The notes: generated by a model not told the origin, from the letters alone. Shown: positions 7,017 through 15,053, counted from the stretch's first letter. The stretch: 32,042 nucleotides of DNA from an uncultured Oscillospiraceae bacterium (GCA_947599925.1 CANQFT010000021.1:1-32042), one strand, 5' to 3'. Numbers and translations are program-made.

Positions 7017-8297
7017 GTGGAATACCGGCCTTTGGCGGACGAGATCCGGCCTGAGACCCTGGACGACGTGGTGGGCCAGACGCACATCCTGGGCCCTGAC
7101 GGTCTTTTGCGCCGCATTGTGGAGACCGGGCCTGTGCCCAACCTGATCTTCTACGGACCCTCCGGCACGGGCAAGACCACCGTGGCCAACATCATCGCCA
7201 AGCGCTCCGGCCGGACCCTCCACCGGCTGAACGCCACCACCGCCTCCCTCTCCGACGTGAAGGAGATCATCGCCCAAGTGGGCACCCTTCTGGCTCCAAA
7301 CGGCGTCCTGCTCTACCTGGACGAGATCCAATACTTCAACAAAAAACAGCAGCAGTCCTTGCTGGAGGTCATCGAGAGCGGGGACGTGACCCTCATCGCC
7401 TCCACCACGGAGAACCCCTACTTCTATATTTACAACGCCGTCCTCTCCCGCTCCTCCGTCTTTGAGTTCAAGCCCCTCACCGCGCGGGACGTGGAGCCCG
7501 CCATCTCCCGCGGTTTTCGCTTCATGGAAGAGCGGCTGGGCCGGAAGCTGGAGCTGGAGGAGGGCGTGACCGGCCACATCGCCTCCGCCTGCGGCGGAGA
7601 CGTCCGCAAGGCCCTGAACGCCGTGGAGCTTTTGTCCAACGCGGCTGTGACCCGCAAGGGCGGGCGGGGCAAAGCCCTTGTCACCCTTGCCGACGCCAAG
7701 CTGGCCGCCCAGGGCGCCGCCATGCGTTACGACAGGGAAGGGGACGACCACTACGACATCGCCTCGGCGCTGATGAAATCCCTCCGGGGCTCCGACGCGG
7801 ACGCGGCCCTCCACTACCTGGCCCGGCTGTTGGAGGCGGGGGACATGATCACCGCCATCCGCCGCATCCTCTGCTCGGCCAGCGAGGACGTGGGCATGGC
7901 CTATCCCCAGGCGGCCCTCATCGTCCGGGCCCTGGTGGACAACGCCCTCCAGGTGGGTCTGCCGGAGGCCAGGCTATGCCTGGGCCAAGCGGTGGTGCTG
8001 TTGGCCACCGCCCCCAAGTCCAACACCGTGGTGGCCGCCATCGACGCGGCCATGGCGGACGTCCGGGCGGGGCGCACCGGCTCCATTCCCCGGCACCTCC
8101 AGAACGTCCACGCCGACACCGCCGGCCAGGAGCGGGAGCAGGGCTATCTCTACCCCCACAGCTTCCCCGGCCACTGGGTCCCCCAGCAGTACCTCCCCGA
8201 CGAGCTGGTGGGCACGGTCTACTACGAATTTGGCGACAACAAAAACGAGCAGACCGCCAGGGCCTACTGGGAGAGGCTCAAGGGCGAGCGGGAATAG
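7017..8297 (+). CDS. rarA: AAA+ ATPase RarA/MgsA (replication-associated recombination protein A)
   Basis: This 426-residue clamp-loader-like ATPase acts at stalled replication forks. PLADEIRPETLDDVVGQ at the N-terminus is the family signature. Walker A is GPSGTGKT (47-54), Walker B is LLYLDE, and the STTENP sensor-1 segment follows. The C-terminal half holds the MgsA-type oligomerisation region (YPHSFPGHWVPQQYLPDEL). I chose GTG at 7017 because GGGGGTGA (7004-7011) is then a near-ideal ribosome binding site. An upstream GTG at 7008 would add three residues but lies within that site. It follows glyA closely and was probably acquired in the same transcription unit. Confidence 0.93.
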   Translation: MEYRPLADEIRPETLDDVVGQTHILGPDGLLRRIVETGPVPNLIFYGPSGTGKTTVANIIAKRSGRTLHRLNATTASLSDVKEIIAQVGTLLAPNGVLLYLDEIQYFNKKQQQSLLEVIESGDVTLIASTTENPYFYIYNAVLSRSSVFEFKPLTARDVEPAISRGFRFMEERLGRKLELEEGVTGHIASACGGDVRKALNAVELLSNAAVTRKGGRGKALVTLADAKLAAQGAAMRYDREGDDHYDIASALMKSLRGSDADAALHYLARLLEAGDMITAIRRILCSASEDVGMAYPQAALIVRALVDNALQVGLPEARLCLGQAVVLLATAPKSNTVVAAIDAAMADVRAGRTGSIPRHLQNVHADTAGQEREQGYLYPHSFPGHWVPQQYLPDELVGTVYYEFGDNKNEQTARAYWERLKGERE

Positions 8298-8340
8298 CTG
8301 ACAGCGGGAAACCCTGCGCCCATGGAAAGGAGTTTTTGCC

Positions 8341-8706
8341 ATGCCGGTCCCCCTTCGCCTGGTCCTCTTTTTTGGAGCCATCTTTGCCCTTTACTATGTT
8401 CTGCACCGGTTTACCCATAAAAACGCCCCCATCTCCGGGCCCTTTTTCTTCGAAATGGACTGCCTGGTGCTGAACACCGGCGTCCCGTATTCCATCCCCT
8501 TTTCAGACATCGACCATGTGGAGCTGGAATACAGCGCCGGAGAACTGCAGACCCGGACCACTTACAACCTGTCGATCCGGGTCATCCGCAAGAACGGCCA
8601 GACAAAAAAGGTCTGGTACAAGGGCTCCTGCACCGGAAAGCTGCCCGCCGACTACCAGGCGGCCCTGGAGGAGAAGGGACTGACGGTGACGGCCCGCGTC
8701 AAGTGA
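8341..8706 (+). CDS. Small membrane-anchored protein of unknown function
   Basis: The 121-residue product has one N-terminal transmembrane helix (about residues 5-21) followed by a basic turn and about 90 residues predicted cytoplasmic. That part is beta-strand-rich and ends in an amphipathic helix (ADYQAALEEKG). This arrangement resembles bacterial PH-like membrane proteins, but no signature motif confirms it. AAGGAG at 8327-8332 supports the ATG at 8341. It lies 43 bases after rarA on the same strand, and its last 8 bases overlap the end of the convergent S1-domain gene. I do not recognise the family. Confidence 0.7.
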   Translation: MPVPLRLVLFFGAIFALYYVLHRFTHKNAPISGPFFFEMDCLVLNTGVPYSIPFSDIDHVELEYSAGELQTRTTYNLSIRVIRKNGQTKKVWYKGSCTGKLPADYQAALEEKGLTVTARVK

Positions 8707-9649
8707 GCTGCTTTTGGACAAACACCGTCTCCGCGCCGGGCTTTTGGCACCCCTCCGGGGCGTAGCGCCAGCGGGTGAGGACGCCGGAGGTCTGGAAATA
8801 GCGCAGTTCCGGCGGCTGGACCTGGCCGGGCAGATGGTCGATGAGCAGGAGCTTGATCTTCATCTGCTGGGGCTGAATGGACTTGATGAATACGCTGACC
8901 CGCTCGCCCTGGACGTAGCCCGCCTTGGGCTCAGCCAGGCCGGAGAGATTGGGGCGCAGTTCCACAAACAGGCCGTAGTCCTTCACACTGCGGATGATGC
9001 CCGGCACGGTCATTCCGGCGGTGAGGTCGGCGGCGTTTTCCTCCCAGGTGCCCAGCAGTTCCTTGTGGCTGAGAAAAATGCGGCCCCGTTCCCTGTCCAG
9101 GCCGGTGACCACGGCAAAGATGCGCTGGCCGGGGCGAAAGCGCTGGTCGGCGTGGGGCAGACGGGAGACGGAGATGTTCTCGATGCCGATCATGCTGGGC
9201 ACGCCACAGCCCACATCCACAAAGGCCCCAAAGGGCTCCAGATGTGTGACCACAGCGGGGATGATCTGCCCCGGCTGAAAGGTGGCCAGCATTTGCCCCA
9301 GGGCCAGCGCCTGGGCCTGGCGGCGGGAGAGCACGGGCCGGGGCTCCCCCTCCTCGGTCAGCTCCACCCCCGTGACCACAAAGGCCACGGGCTTCCCCAC
9401 GCGGGAGAGGATGGCAATGTCGCGGGTACTGCCCTCCGCCACCCCCAGCGCCGCCTCGGTCCTGGGGATGATGCCGATAAAGGGGCCTAGCTTTACAGAT
9501 AAGTTGTGTTGGGCGTCGCAGGACAAAACCAGCCCCTCCAGGACCTGGCGGGACGCAACGCACCGCAGCAGACTGTCGGCCCCGGCACAGCGGGCCAGGT
9601 TTTCCGGGCGGTCCAACAGGTTGCCTTCCGGCAGATAGCTTTGATTCAA
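8699..9649 (-). CDS. S1-domain RNA-binding protein
   Basis: The 316-residue product has two clear S1 OB-folds: about residues 126-198 (GQIIPAVVTHLEPFGAFVDVG...IFLSHKELLGTW) and 211-271 (GMTVPGIIRSVKDYGLFVEL). A degenerate S1-like domain (about 35-110, ending in LSRRQAQ) precedes them. This resembles clostridial ribosomal-protein-S1-like proteins, but it lacks the four to six domains of full S1. It may bind mRNA or the ribosome. The start is uncertain: TTG at 9649 has GGGG 8 bases upstream and begins MNQSYLPEG, whereas the longer open frame to 9742 would run into the divergent gene's control region. A TATACT (9680-9685) could be its -10, but no good -35 is seen. It ends overlapping the convergent 8341 gene by 8 bases. 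Confidence 0.85.
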   Translation of the reverse strand: MNQSYLPEGNLLDRPENLARCAGADSLLRCVASRQVLEGLVLSCDAQHNLSVKLGPFIGIIPRTEAALGVAEGSTRDIAILSRVGKPVAFVVTGVELTEEGEPRPVLSRRQAQALALGQMLATFQPGQIIPAVVTHLEPFGAFVDVGCGVPSMIGIENISVSRLPHADQRFRPGQRIFAVVTGLDRERGRIFLSHKELLGTWEENAADLTAGMTVPGIIRSVKDYGLFVELRPNLSGLAEPKAGYVQGERVSVFIKSIQPQQMKIKLLLIDHLPGQVQPPELRYFQTSGVLTRWRYAPEGCQKPGAETVFVQKQLT

Positions 9650-9734
9650 TCCATCGTCCCCTTTTTGACCGGATGGGGAAGTATATGCCAGGCTTTTGGC
9701 GCACTTGCATAGAAAAGGGAAGGAGGCGCTGGCT

Positions 9735-9926
9735 GTGGACATTCAGGTGGGGGACACCCTCGTGATGAAAAAGGCCCACCCCTGCGGCAGCCGGGAGTGG
9801 AAGGTCCTGCGTGTGGGCATGGACTTCAAACTGCTCTGCACCGGCTGTGGCCGCCAGGTGATGACGCCGCGGGCCAAGGCGGAAAAAAGCGTGAAGAAGA
9901 TCGTGCGGGAGGGGGCGGAGCTATGA
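9735..9926 (+). CDS. DUF951 family small zinc-ribbon-like protein
   Basis: The 63-residue protein starts MDIQVGDTLVMKKAHPCGS and continues with LLCTGCGRQVMTPRAKAEK. This is the pattern of the DUF951 family, widespread in Firmicutes and of unknown function. Three cysteines (17, 35, 38) suggest metal or nucleic-acid binding. The GTG start at 9735 has AGGAGG 8 bases upstream (9721-9726); the upstream open frame lacks such a site. Its stop overlaps the hisC start by four bases (ATGA), so the two are translationally coupled. Confidence 0.9.
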   Translation: MDIQVGDTLVMKKAHPCGSREWKVLRVGMDFKLLCTGCGRQVMTPRAKAEKSVKKIVREGAEL

Positions 9927-10987
9927 AGCGGTTTTGGAGCGGCAGAGTGCGGGACATGGTGCCCTACACCCCCGGCGAACAGCCCAGGGACCGCCGGTTT
10001 ATCAAGCTCAACACCAACGAAAACCCCTATCCGCCCTCTCCTGCGGTGGCCCCGGCTGTGGCCGCCGCCGTGGACGGCCTGCGGCTCTACCCGGACCCGG
10101 AGTGCCTGGCCTTGCGCCAGGCCATCGCCCAGTCCGTGGGCGTCCTGCCGGAGCAGGTCTTTTGCGGCAACGGCTCGGACGAGATCTTGTCCTTCGCGTT
10201 CCAGGCGTTTTTTGACAAGGGAGAGGCCATTACATTTCCTGACATCACATATAGCTTTTACCAGGTCTATGTAAAGTATTTAGACTTGACAGCCCGCACC
10301 GTCGCGCTGAATGAGGACTTTTCCCTTCCGCTGGAGGCGTTCTGCCGGGACTGCGGCGGCGGCGTGGTGATCGCCAACCCCAACGCCCCCACCGGCCAGG
10401 CCGTGGGCGCGGAGGACCTGCGGCGGGTGGTGGAGGCCAACCGGGACCATGTGGTCCTGATCGACGAGGCGTATGTGGACTTTGGCGGGGAGAGCATGGC
10501 CCGGTGGGTGAACGCCTACCCCAACCTCCTGGTGGTCCAGACCACCTCCAAATCCCGCGCTCTGGCGGGTCTGCGGGTGGGCTGGGCCCTGGGCCACGCG
10601 GACCTGATGGCCGCTCTGCGCTGTGTCCGGGACTCCATCAACTCCTACACCGTGGACCGTCTGGCCCAGGCCGCGGCTGTGGCGGCCCTGGGGGACAGGG
10701 CCTACTTTGAAACGACCTGCCGCCAGGTGGCGGACACCCGTGAAAAAACCTGGAAACGCCTGCGGGACATGGGCTTTGACGTGGCGCCGTCCAAGGCGAA
10801 CTTCCTCTTTGTCCGCCACGGGACCATTCCCGGCCCGGCCCTTTTTGACGGCCTGCGGGCCCGTGGCATCCTGGTGCGGCGCTGGGACCTGCCCCGCATC
10901 CAGGACCATCTGCGGATCTCCATCGGCACCGAGGCGGAGATGGACGCCTTGTGCCAGGCCCTGGGAGAACTGACGGCGGGGCAGTAA
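9923..10987 (+). CDS. hisC: Histidinol-phosphate aminotransferase (class II-like PLP enzyme)
   Basis: The 354-residue enzyme converts imidazole-acetol phosphate and glutamate to histidinol phosphate and can often act on aromatic keto acids. KLNTNENPYPPSP at the N-terminus, YPDPECLALRQAIA, the NPNAPTGQ loop, and TSKSRALAGLRVGWALG with the PLP lysine K210 are all typical of HisC. Length is normal. The ATG at 9923 overlaps the DUF951 stop and has GGAGGGGG just upstream. No other his gene is in the window, so it is either an orphan his gene or serves tyrosine/phenylalanine synthesis. Confidence 0.9.
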   Translation: MKRFWSGRVRDMVPYTPGEQPRDRRFIKLNTNENPYPPSPAVAPAVAAAVDGLRLYPDPECLALRQAIAQSVGVLPEQVFCGNGSDEILSFAFQAFFDKGEAITFPDITYSFYQVYVKYLDLTARTVALNEDFSLPLEAFCRDCGGGVVIANPNAPTGQAVGAEDLRRVVEANRDHVVLIDEAYVDFGGESMARWVNAYPNLLVVQTTSKSRALAGLRVGWALGHADLMAALRCVRDSINSYTVDRLAQAAAVAALGDRAYFETTCRQVADTREKTWKRLRDMGFDVAPSKANFLFVRHGTIPGPALFDGLRARGILVRRWDLPRIQDHLRISIGTEAEMDALCQALGELTAGQ

Positions 10988-11013
10988 CCGGGCAAACGGC
11001 CTCCACATACACT
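10987..11013 (+). promoter_or_regulatory. Possible late-sporulation promoter (sigma-K or sigma-E type)
   Basis: CATACACTG (11006-11014) resembles the sigma-K -10 (CATANNNTA, last base off), and its first eight bases fit the sigma-E -10. An AC pair lies 17 bases upstream (10987-10988), as expected for sigma-K. The -35 element of sigma-E is not present. No sigma-A promoter is evident in this 82-bp gap. The match is short and could be chance. Confidence 0.3.
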
Positions 11014-11024
11014 GGGGGTGGAAG

Positions 11025-11039
11025 GGCACATCATGTGCC
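11025..11039. promoter_or_regulatory. 15-bp perfect palindrome, possible operator
   Basis: GGCACAT and ATGTGCC flank a single central C. It sits just downstream of the putative promoter start and 18 bases before the GGGAGG of the Cys-rich gene. It could be a regulator binding site; the one-base centre makes an RNA hairpin less likely. Confidence 0.35.
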
Positions 11040-11069
11040 GAATCCACTTTCAACTGGGAGGTTTAAGCC

Positions 11070-11897
11070 ATGGCTGAAAAAGTCATGCCCGGCCCCGTGC
11101 AGGACAGCGCCTGCATCCGGGAAGCTGTGTGCGTACACACCAAGAAGATCTTCGATTCCTGCCGGGATAAGGACTGCGTGGAGGACCTGCGGTTCTATCC
11201 CACCCAGAGCTCCAAGGCGGTCATCGACCGGGCCATCAGCATCAAGCCCGGCACGGCCGAGTTGCTGCACGTCTACATCGACGTGGAGCCCGTGAGCTTC
11301 AACCGGGGTTTTTACACAGTTGACGTGCGCTATTTCTACCGCGTCACCGCCGACGCCTTTGTGGGCGCGGCCAGGCCGGTCTGCGTCAGCGGCCTGGCCA
11401 TCTTTGACAAGCGGGTCATCCTCTTTGGCAGCGAGAGCGGCGCCAAGGTGTTCTCCTCCGCCGGCGACGACGGCTGCGACCAGACCATGGGCCGCGCCAA
11501 CCTGCCCACCGCCGTGGTGGAGGCTGTGGACCCCATCGTTCTGAACATAAAGCTGGTGGACGCCTGCGAGTGCAAGGTCTGCGACTGCGAGCTGTGCGAG
11601 GTGCCCAGCGGCGTGTGCTCCTGCTTTGGCAGCGACCTGGACTTCTCCGGCGGCGGCAAGCGGGTCTACCTGACCCTGGGCCAGTTCTCCATCATCCGCC
11701 TGGAGCGGGATACCCAGCTGCTCATGCCCGTCTACGACTACTGCCTGCCTGAAAAGGAGTGCTCCTGCGGCAACTGCGACGACGACCCCTGCGAGGTGTT
11801 CCGCCAGGTGAAGTTCCCCGTGGACGAGTTTTTCCCGCCCAATGTCCTGGGGTGCAACGAGGGCTACCGGGAGATCAAGAGCTGCTGCAACCACTGA
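11070..11897 (+). CDS. Cys-rich conserved clostridial protein of unknown function
   Basis: The 275-residue protein has no signal peptide or membrane helix. It is unusually rich in cysteine, in clusters at about residues 15-36 (ACIREAVC...SCRDKDC), 166-189 (ACECKVCDCELCE...CSCF), 225-243 (YCLPEKECSCGNCDDDPC) and at the end (SCCNH). Between them lie beta-rich stretches such as RGFYTVDVRYFYRVT and RVILFGSESGAKVFSS. Related proteins occur in spore-forming Firmicutes, to my recollection without an assigned role. The Cys pattern and the sporulation-like promoter upstream would suit a spore-surface protein, but that is inference. GGGAGG lies 8 bases before the ATG. A very strong terminator follows. 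Confidence 0.75.
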   Translation: MAEKVMPGPVQDSACIREAVCVHTKKIFDSCRDKDCVEDLRFYPTQSSKAVIDRAISIKPGTAELLHVYIDVEPVSFNRGFYTVDVRYFYRVTADAFVGAARPVCVSGLAIFDKRVILFGSESGAKVFSSAGDDGCDQTMGRANLPTAVVEAVDPIVLNIKLVDACECKVCDCELCEVPSGVCSCFGSDLDFSGGGKRVYLTLGQFSIIRLERDTQLLMPVYDYCLPEKECSCGNCDDDPCEVFRQVKFPVDEFFPPNVLGCNEGYREIKSCCNH

Positions 11898-11926
11898 GAG
11901 CGGGACCAGCCCCACCGCCCGTGCGA

Positions 11927-11955
11927 CCCGCCGCGGAGGTCTCCTCCGCGGCGGG
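11927..11955. repeat. 13-bp perfect GC palindrome
   Basis: CCCGCCGCGGAGG (11927-11939) and its exact complement (11943-11955) flank a TCT loop. It lies between the Cys-rich gene stop and repeat copy A. A shorter relative (GCGGAGG/CCTCCGC, 12169-12185) lies at the other end of the same gap, so the two may bound one composite element. Confidence 0.6.
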
Positions 11956-11959
11956 GCAG

Positions 11960-12003
11960 ATCGTCAAAGAAGCGGCAAAGCCGCTTCTTTGACGATTTTT
12001 TTT
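11960..12003 (+). terminator. Strong intrinsic terminator (first hairpin of repeat copy A)
   Basis: A perfect 17-bp stem (11960-11976 with 11980-11996) closes an AAA loop and is followed by Ts to 12003. It ends the Cys-rich gene transcript. Confidence 0.9.
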
Positions 12004-12075
12004 GCAGCCCGCTGCAGCGCACGGCCCGGCCGCAGAACAGCCGGGCCGCACGTTTGCGGGCCGAGATGTATTTTT
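11960..12075 (+). repeat. Dispersed palindromic intergenic repeat, copy A
   Basis: This element of about 115 bp has several parts. First is the CAAAGAAGCGGC hairpin and T-run (11960-12003). GCCCGC (12007-12012) is paired with GCGGGC (12056-12061), and inside that CGGCCCGGC (12022-12030) is paired with GCCGGGCCG (12040-12048). The element closes with CGTTTGCGGGCCGAGATGTATTTTTT split across 12051-12076. Copies B (22575) and C (15054, inverted) share the same order of parts. Confidence 0.75.
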
Positions 12076-12113
12076 TCCGACGTACACGCCGCCGGAAAAA
12101 ATTTTTATGCATC

Positions 12114-12185
12114 TTTCGCGCCTGGCGGCGCGAAACTCTGCGAGGCTTTTTTGCCAAGCTGACAGGGAGCGGAGGTCCCCTCCGC
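12114..12185. repeat. Two further hairpins in the 11.9-12.2 kb gap
   Basis: TTTCGCGCC (12114-12122) pairs perfectly with GGCGCGAAA (12127-12135). GCGGAGG (12169-12175) pairs with CCTCCGC (12179-12185) and is followed by GGCGGGTTTTT. With the preceding elements, most of the 353-bp gap between coding regions consists of inverted repeats; no ORF of note is seen there. Confidence 0.55.
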
Positions 12186-12198
12186 GGCGGGTTTTTCG

Positions 12199-12227
12199 TT
12201 GCCATGGGCCGCGGGATGTGGTATACT
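12199..12227 (+). promoter_or_regulatory. Promoter of the SLH-domain gene
   Basis: TTGCCA (12199-12204) and TATACT (12222-12227) are spaced by 17 bases. A start near 12234 leaves a leader of only about 17 nt that contains the GGGGGTGG ribosome binding site. Confidence 0.75.
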
Positions 12228-12250
12228 GAGAGGAAAGAGGGGGTGGGCCC

Positions 12251-14155
12251 GTGAAAAAGAAATTCCTGGCCATGCTGTTGTCCGCGGCTCTCGCGCTGGC
12301 GCCCGCGCTGGCGGTGGAGGCGGCGGACTTCTCCGATGTGGCGGCGGGCGACTGGTTCTACGACAGCGTGGTCTATGTGACCCAGCGGGGCCTGATGAAC
12401 GGCGTGGGCGGCGGCCTGTTCGCGCCGGAGGCCGCCTGTGACCGCGCCATGTTCGTCACCGTCCTCCACCGCGGGGAGGGCGCGCCCTCCGGCGGGGAGG
12501 TGGCCTTTCTGGACGTGCCCGGCGACAGCTGGTACGCCCCCGCCGTGGCCTGGGCCCGGACGGCCCAGCTGGTGCGGGGCTACGGCAACGGGTGCTTTGG
12601 TCCCCAGGACCCGCTGACGCGGGAACAGATGCTGGCCATCCTGTACCGCTTCGCCCAGCGCAAGGGCATGGATACCTCCGCCCTCGGCGACCTGGACCAG
12701 TTTTCCGACGGCGGACAGACCTCCGACTACGCCAAACTCCCCATGGCCTGGGGCGTTGGACAGGGGCTCGTCACCGGCGTGGGCGGCGGGCTCCTGGACC
12801 CCGCGGGCCTTGTGACCAGGGCCCAGGCCGCCGCGTTCCTGGCCCGGTTCGACAGCCTGACCCAGTCCCAGAGCGCCGCCGCCGGGCGGCTGACCCTGCG
12901 GGACTTCACCGCCAGCCAGACAGCCCTGGCGGTGGGGACCGGGGCCACCGTGACCTTCACCGTCCGGCCCAGCCGCCACGCCGAGGAGCTGACCCTCTGC
13001 CGGGATGACGGGGTGGTCCTTGGGACCATGGGCGACGACGGCGCCAACGGCGACGCCCAGGCGGAGGACGGGACCTACACCTTCCTCTGGAACACCGGCG
13101 ACCTGCCCGCCGGGACCTATTCGTGCTACGCCGTCTGCGGCGGCGTGGAGAGTCGGCGCGTGGAGATCTCCCTGTCCGCGGGCGGCGTCATCACAGGCCG
13201 GGTGTGCCGGGCGGAGAGCCGGGCGGCCCTGCCCGGCGCCGTCATCCGCGTCTACCAGGACGGACTGCTGTGCGCCTCCGCCACGGCGGGCGCGTCGGGC
13301 AGTTACTCCCTCTACCTGCCCGCGGGGAACTACCAGGTCCGCATCACCTGTCCGGGCTGTGTGCCCTTTTTCGCCTATGCCTCCGTGGACGGCGGCAGCG
13401 AGACCTATAACGAGACATACCTGCTGGTGGAGGGGCAGGAGGGGGACATGGGCCAGGCCGGCGGCGCGGTGGTGAGCGCCGTCACCGGCAAGGGCATGGC
13501 CCAGGTCCAGCTCAGCGTCCGCGCCGGATGGAACGCGCCCGACGAGGCGGAGGTCCTGGCCTCCGCCCTCACCGATGACGATGGCCGCTATACCCTGGAC
13601 CTGCCCATCGGCAACTACACGGTCCTCGCCGCCAAGGAGGGCTGTATCCCCGTTTCCATCAACATCGTCTCCGCCGTGGGCGGCCTGGGCGACCAAAACG
13701 GCTCCATCATGCCCATCGCCGACGGGGACGTCTACCGCGTCGTCCTCACCTGGGGCGAGAGCCCCAGCGACCTCGACTCCCACATGGTGGGGCCCGACGC
13801 CGCCGGCCGCCAGTTCCATGTGACCTTTGGCACCGGCGGCGTGCCCGGCCCGGCGGGGACCTACATCTGCAACCTGGACGTGGACGACACCAACAGCTTC
13901 GGCCCGGAGACCATGACCCTGGACCCCCAGAGCGGCGCCACGTATTATTACTACGTTCAGCAATACTCCGACGACGGGACCATGGCGGGCTCTTCCGCCA
14001 CCGTCCGGGTCTACCGGGGCAGCGCCCAGACCGCCGTGTTCAACGTGCCCGCCAACCAGTCCGGCTCGATCTGGAACGTGTTCGCGGTGAAGGACGGCCT
14101 TCTTCTCCCGCGCCTCACCGTCACCAACAAACCCGACCTGACCTACGCCAACTGA
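12251..14155 (+). CDS. S-layer-homology surface protein with carboxypeptidase-regulatory-like domains and a DUF2135-like tail
   Basis: The 634-residue protein begins with a signal peptide (cleaved near residue 24) followed by three SLH repeats (about 27-200; FSDVAAGDWFYDSVVYV, FLDVPGDSWYAPAVAWA, FSDGGQTSDYAKLPMAWG). Such repeats bind pyruvylated secondary cell-wall polymers and hold the protein on the surface. A beta-sandwich region follows (about 215-310; LTLRDFTASQTALAVGTGATV). Two CnaB/CarboxypepD_reg-like domains (about 315-390 and 410-485) come next, with GAVIRVYQDG and DGRYTLDLPIGNYTVLA. The C-terminus (about 495-634) has YRVVLTWGESPSDLDSHMVGP, the signature of DUF2135/YfaP-like domains. 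GTG at 12251 is the only start that gives the MKKKFLAML signal peptide. rlmA follows 38 bases later. The role is likely structural or adhesive; no enzyme motif is seen. Confidence 0.9.
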   Translation: MKKKFLAMLLSAALALAPALAVEAADFSDVAAGDWFYDSVVYVTQRGLMNGVGGGLFAPEAACDRAMFVTVLHRGEGAPSGGEVAFLDVPGDSWYAPAVAWARTAQLVRGYGNGCFGPQDPLTREQMLAILYRFAQRKGMDTSALGDLDQFSDGGQTSDYAKLPMAWGVGQGLVTGVGGGLLDPAGLVTRAQAAAFLARFDSLTQSQSAAAGRLTLRDFTASQTALAVGTGATVTFTVRPSRHAEELTLCRDDGVVLGTMGDDGANGDAQAEDGTYTFLWNTGDLPAGTYSCYAVCGGVESRRVEISLSAGGVITGRVCRAESRAALPGAVIRVYQDGLLCASATAGASGSYSLYLPAGNYQVRITCPGCVPFFAYASVDGGSETYNETYLLVEGQEGDMGQAGGAVVSAVTGKGMAQVQLSVRAGWNAPDEAEVLASALTDDDGRYTLDLPIGNYTVLAAKEGCIPVSINIVSAVGGLGDQNGSIMPIADGDVYRVVLTWGESPSDLDSHMVGPDAAGRQFHVTFGTGGVPGPAGTYICNLDVDDTNSFGPETMTLDPQSGATYYYYVQQYSDDGTMAGSSATVRVYRGSAQTAVFNVPANQSGSIWNVFAVKDGLLLPRLTVTNKPDLTYAN

Positions 14156-14193
14156 CCCCAAATGCCGGGAAACTCCCCAGAGGAGGCGGTTCG

Positions 14194-15015
14194 ATGAAGA
14201 GTATGTTTTGCTGCCCCACCTGCGGCGGGGACCTGGAGCGCACCAGCAAGGCGTACCTCTGCGCCAGGGGCCACAGCTTCGACCTGGCCAGGGAGGGCTA
14301 TGTGAACCTGCTGACCGCCAACCGCCGCCACTCCAAAGCCCCCGGCGATGACCCCAAGATGGTCGCCGCCCGCGGCCGCTTTCTGGACGGCGGCTGGTAC
14401 GAGCCCTTGCGCCAGGAGCTCTGCCGCCAGTTGGAGCGGCACGCGCCCGCCGCGCCCCAGGTGCTGGACGCCGGATGCGGCGAGGGGTACTACACCGCGG
14501 CCCTGGCCCAGACCGCCGGACAGAAGGGCGGCGCCCTGGCCGCCGTGGACGTCTCCAAGCCCGCTGTGAAGCGGGCGGCCCGGCGGTGCCCGTCCTCGGA
14601 GCTGGCCGTGTCCTCGGTCTACCATCTGCCCCTGGCCCGGAACAGCGTGGACGCGGTGGTCAACTGCTTCTCGCCCTTGGCGGTGGAGGAGTTTTACCGG
14701 GTCCTGCGGCCCGGCGGCGTGTTTCTCTACGTGGTCCCAGGGCCCCGTCACCTGTGGGAGCTGAAAGAGGTCCTGTACGACGCCCCCTACGAAAACCAGG
14801 AAAAGCAGGAGTGCTACGACGGCTTTTCCTACCGCGATGTGGTGCCCCTGGAGGGCCGCTTCACCCTCACCGATCCCCAGGACATCCAGGCCCTGTTCGC
14901 CATGACGCCCTACGCCTGGAAGACCCCAAAGGCCGGCGTCACCCGTCTCATGGGCCGGACCCAGCTCTGCGTCCAGGCCCAGTTTCGCATCCACATTCTC
15001 CAGCGGCAGAAATAA
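14194..15015 (+). CDS. rlmA: 23S rRNA (guanine-N1)-methyltransferase RlmA family
   Basis: The 273-residue SAM-dependent enzyme methylates N1 of a guanine in helix 35 of 23S rRNA (G745/G748), near the peptide exit tunnel. The N-terminal zinc knuckle is CCPTCGGDL...YLCARGHSFD (Cys 6/7, 10, 23 and His 27), followed by AREGYVNLL. The Rossmann SAM motif VLDAGCGEGYYTAAL follows, and DAVVNCFSPLAVEEFYRVLRPGG is motif IV. This arrangement is specific to RlmA. Family members can affect tolerance to tylosin-type macrolides, but whether this one is the G745 or G748 type is not visible. AGGAGG at 14181-14186 supports the ATG. It is probably read through from the SLH gene, and its own terminator follows. 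Confidence 0.93.
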   Translation: MKSMFCCPTCGGDLERTSKAYLCARGHSFDLAREGYVNLLTANRRHSKAPGDDPKMVAARGRFLDGGWYEPLRQELCRQLERHAPAAPQVLDAGCGEGYYTAALAQTAGQKGGALAAVDVSKPAVKRAARRCPSSELAVSSVYHLPLARNSVDAVVNCFSPLAVEEFYRVLRPGGVFLYVVPGPRHLWELKEVLYDAPYENQEKQECYDGFSYRDVVPLEGRFTLTDPQDIQALFAMTPYAWKTPKAGVTRLMGRTQLCVQAQFRIHILQRQK

Positions 15016-15017
15016 AG

Positions 15018-15048
15018 CGGGCAAGCGCTCTGTGGCGCTTGCCCGTTT
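15018..15048 (+). terminator. Intrinsic terminator of rlmA
   Basis: An 11-bp stem (CGGGCAAGCGC at 15018-15028 with 15035-15045) closes a TCTGTG loop and is followed by TTTCAGTTTG. The same TCAGTTT follows the terminators at 4961 and 22566. Confidence 0.75.
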
Positions 15049-15053
15049 CAGTT

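Noticed and set aside
11864-14161. A 765-codon open frame antisense to the SLH gene
   Set aside because: It runs through terminators and hairpins at 11.9-12.2 kb and mirrors the SLH protein codons; low-complexity product.
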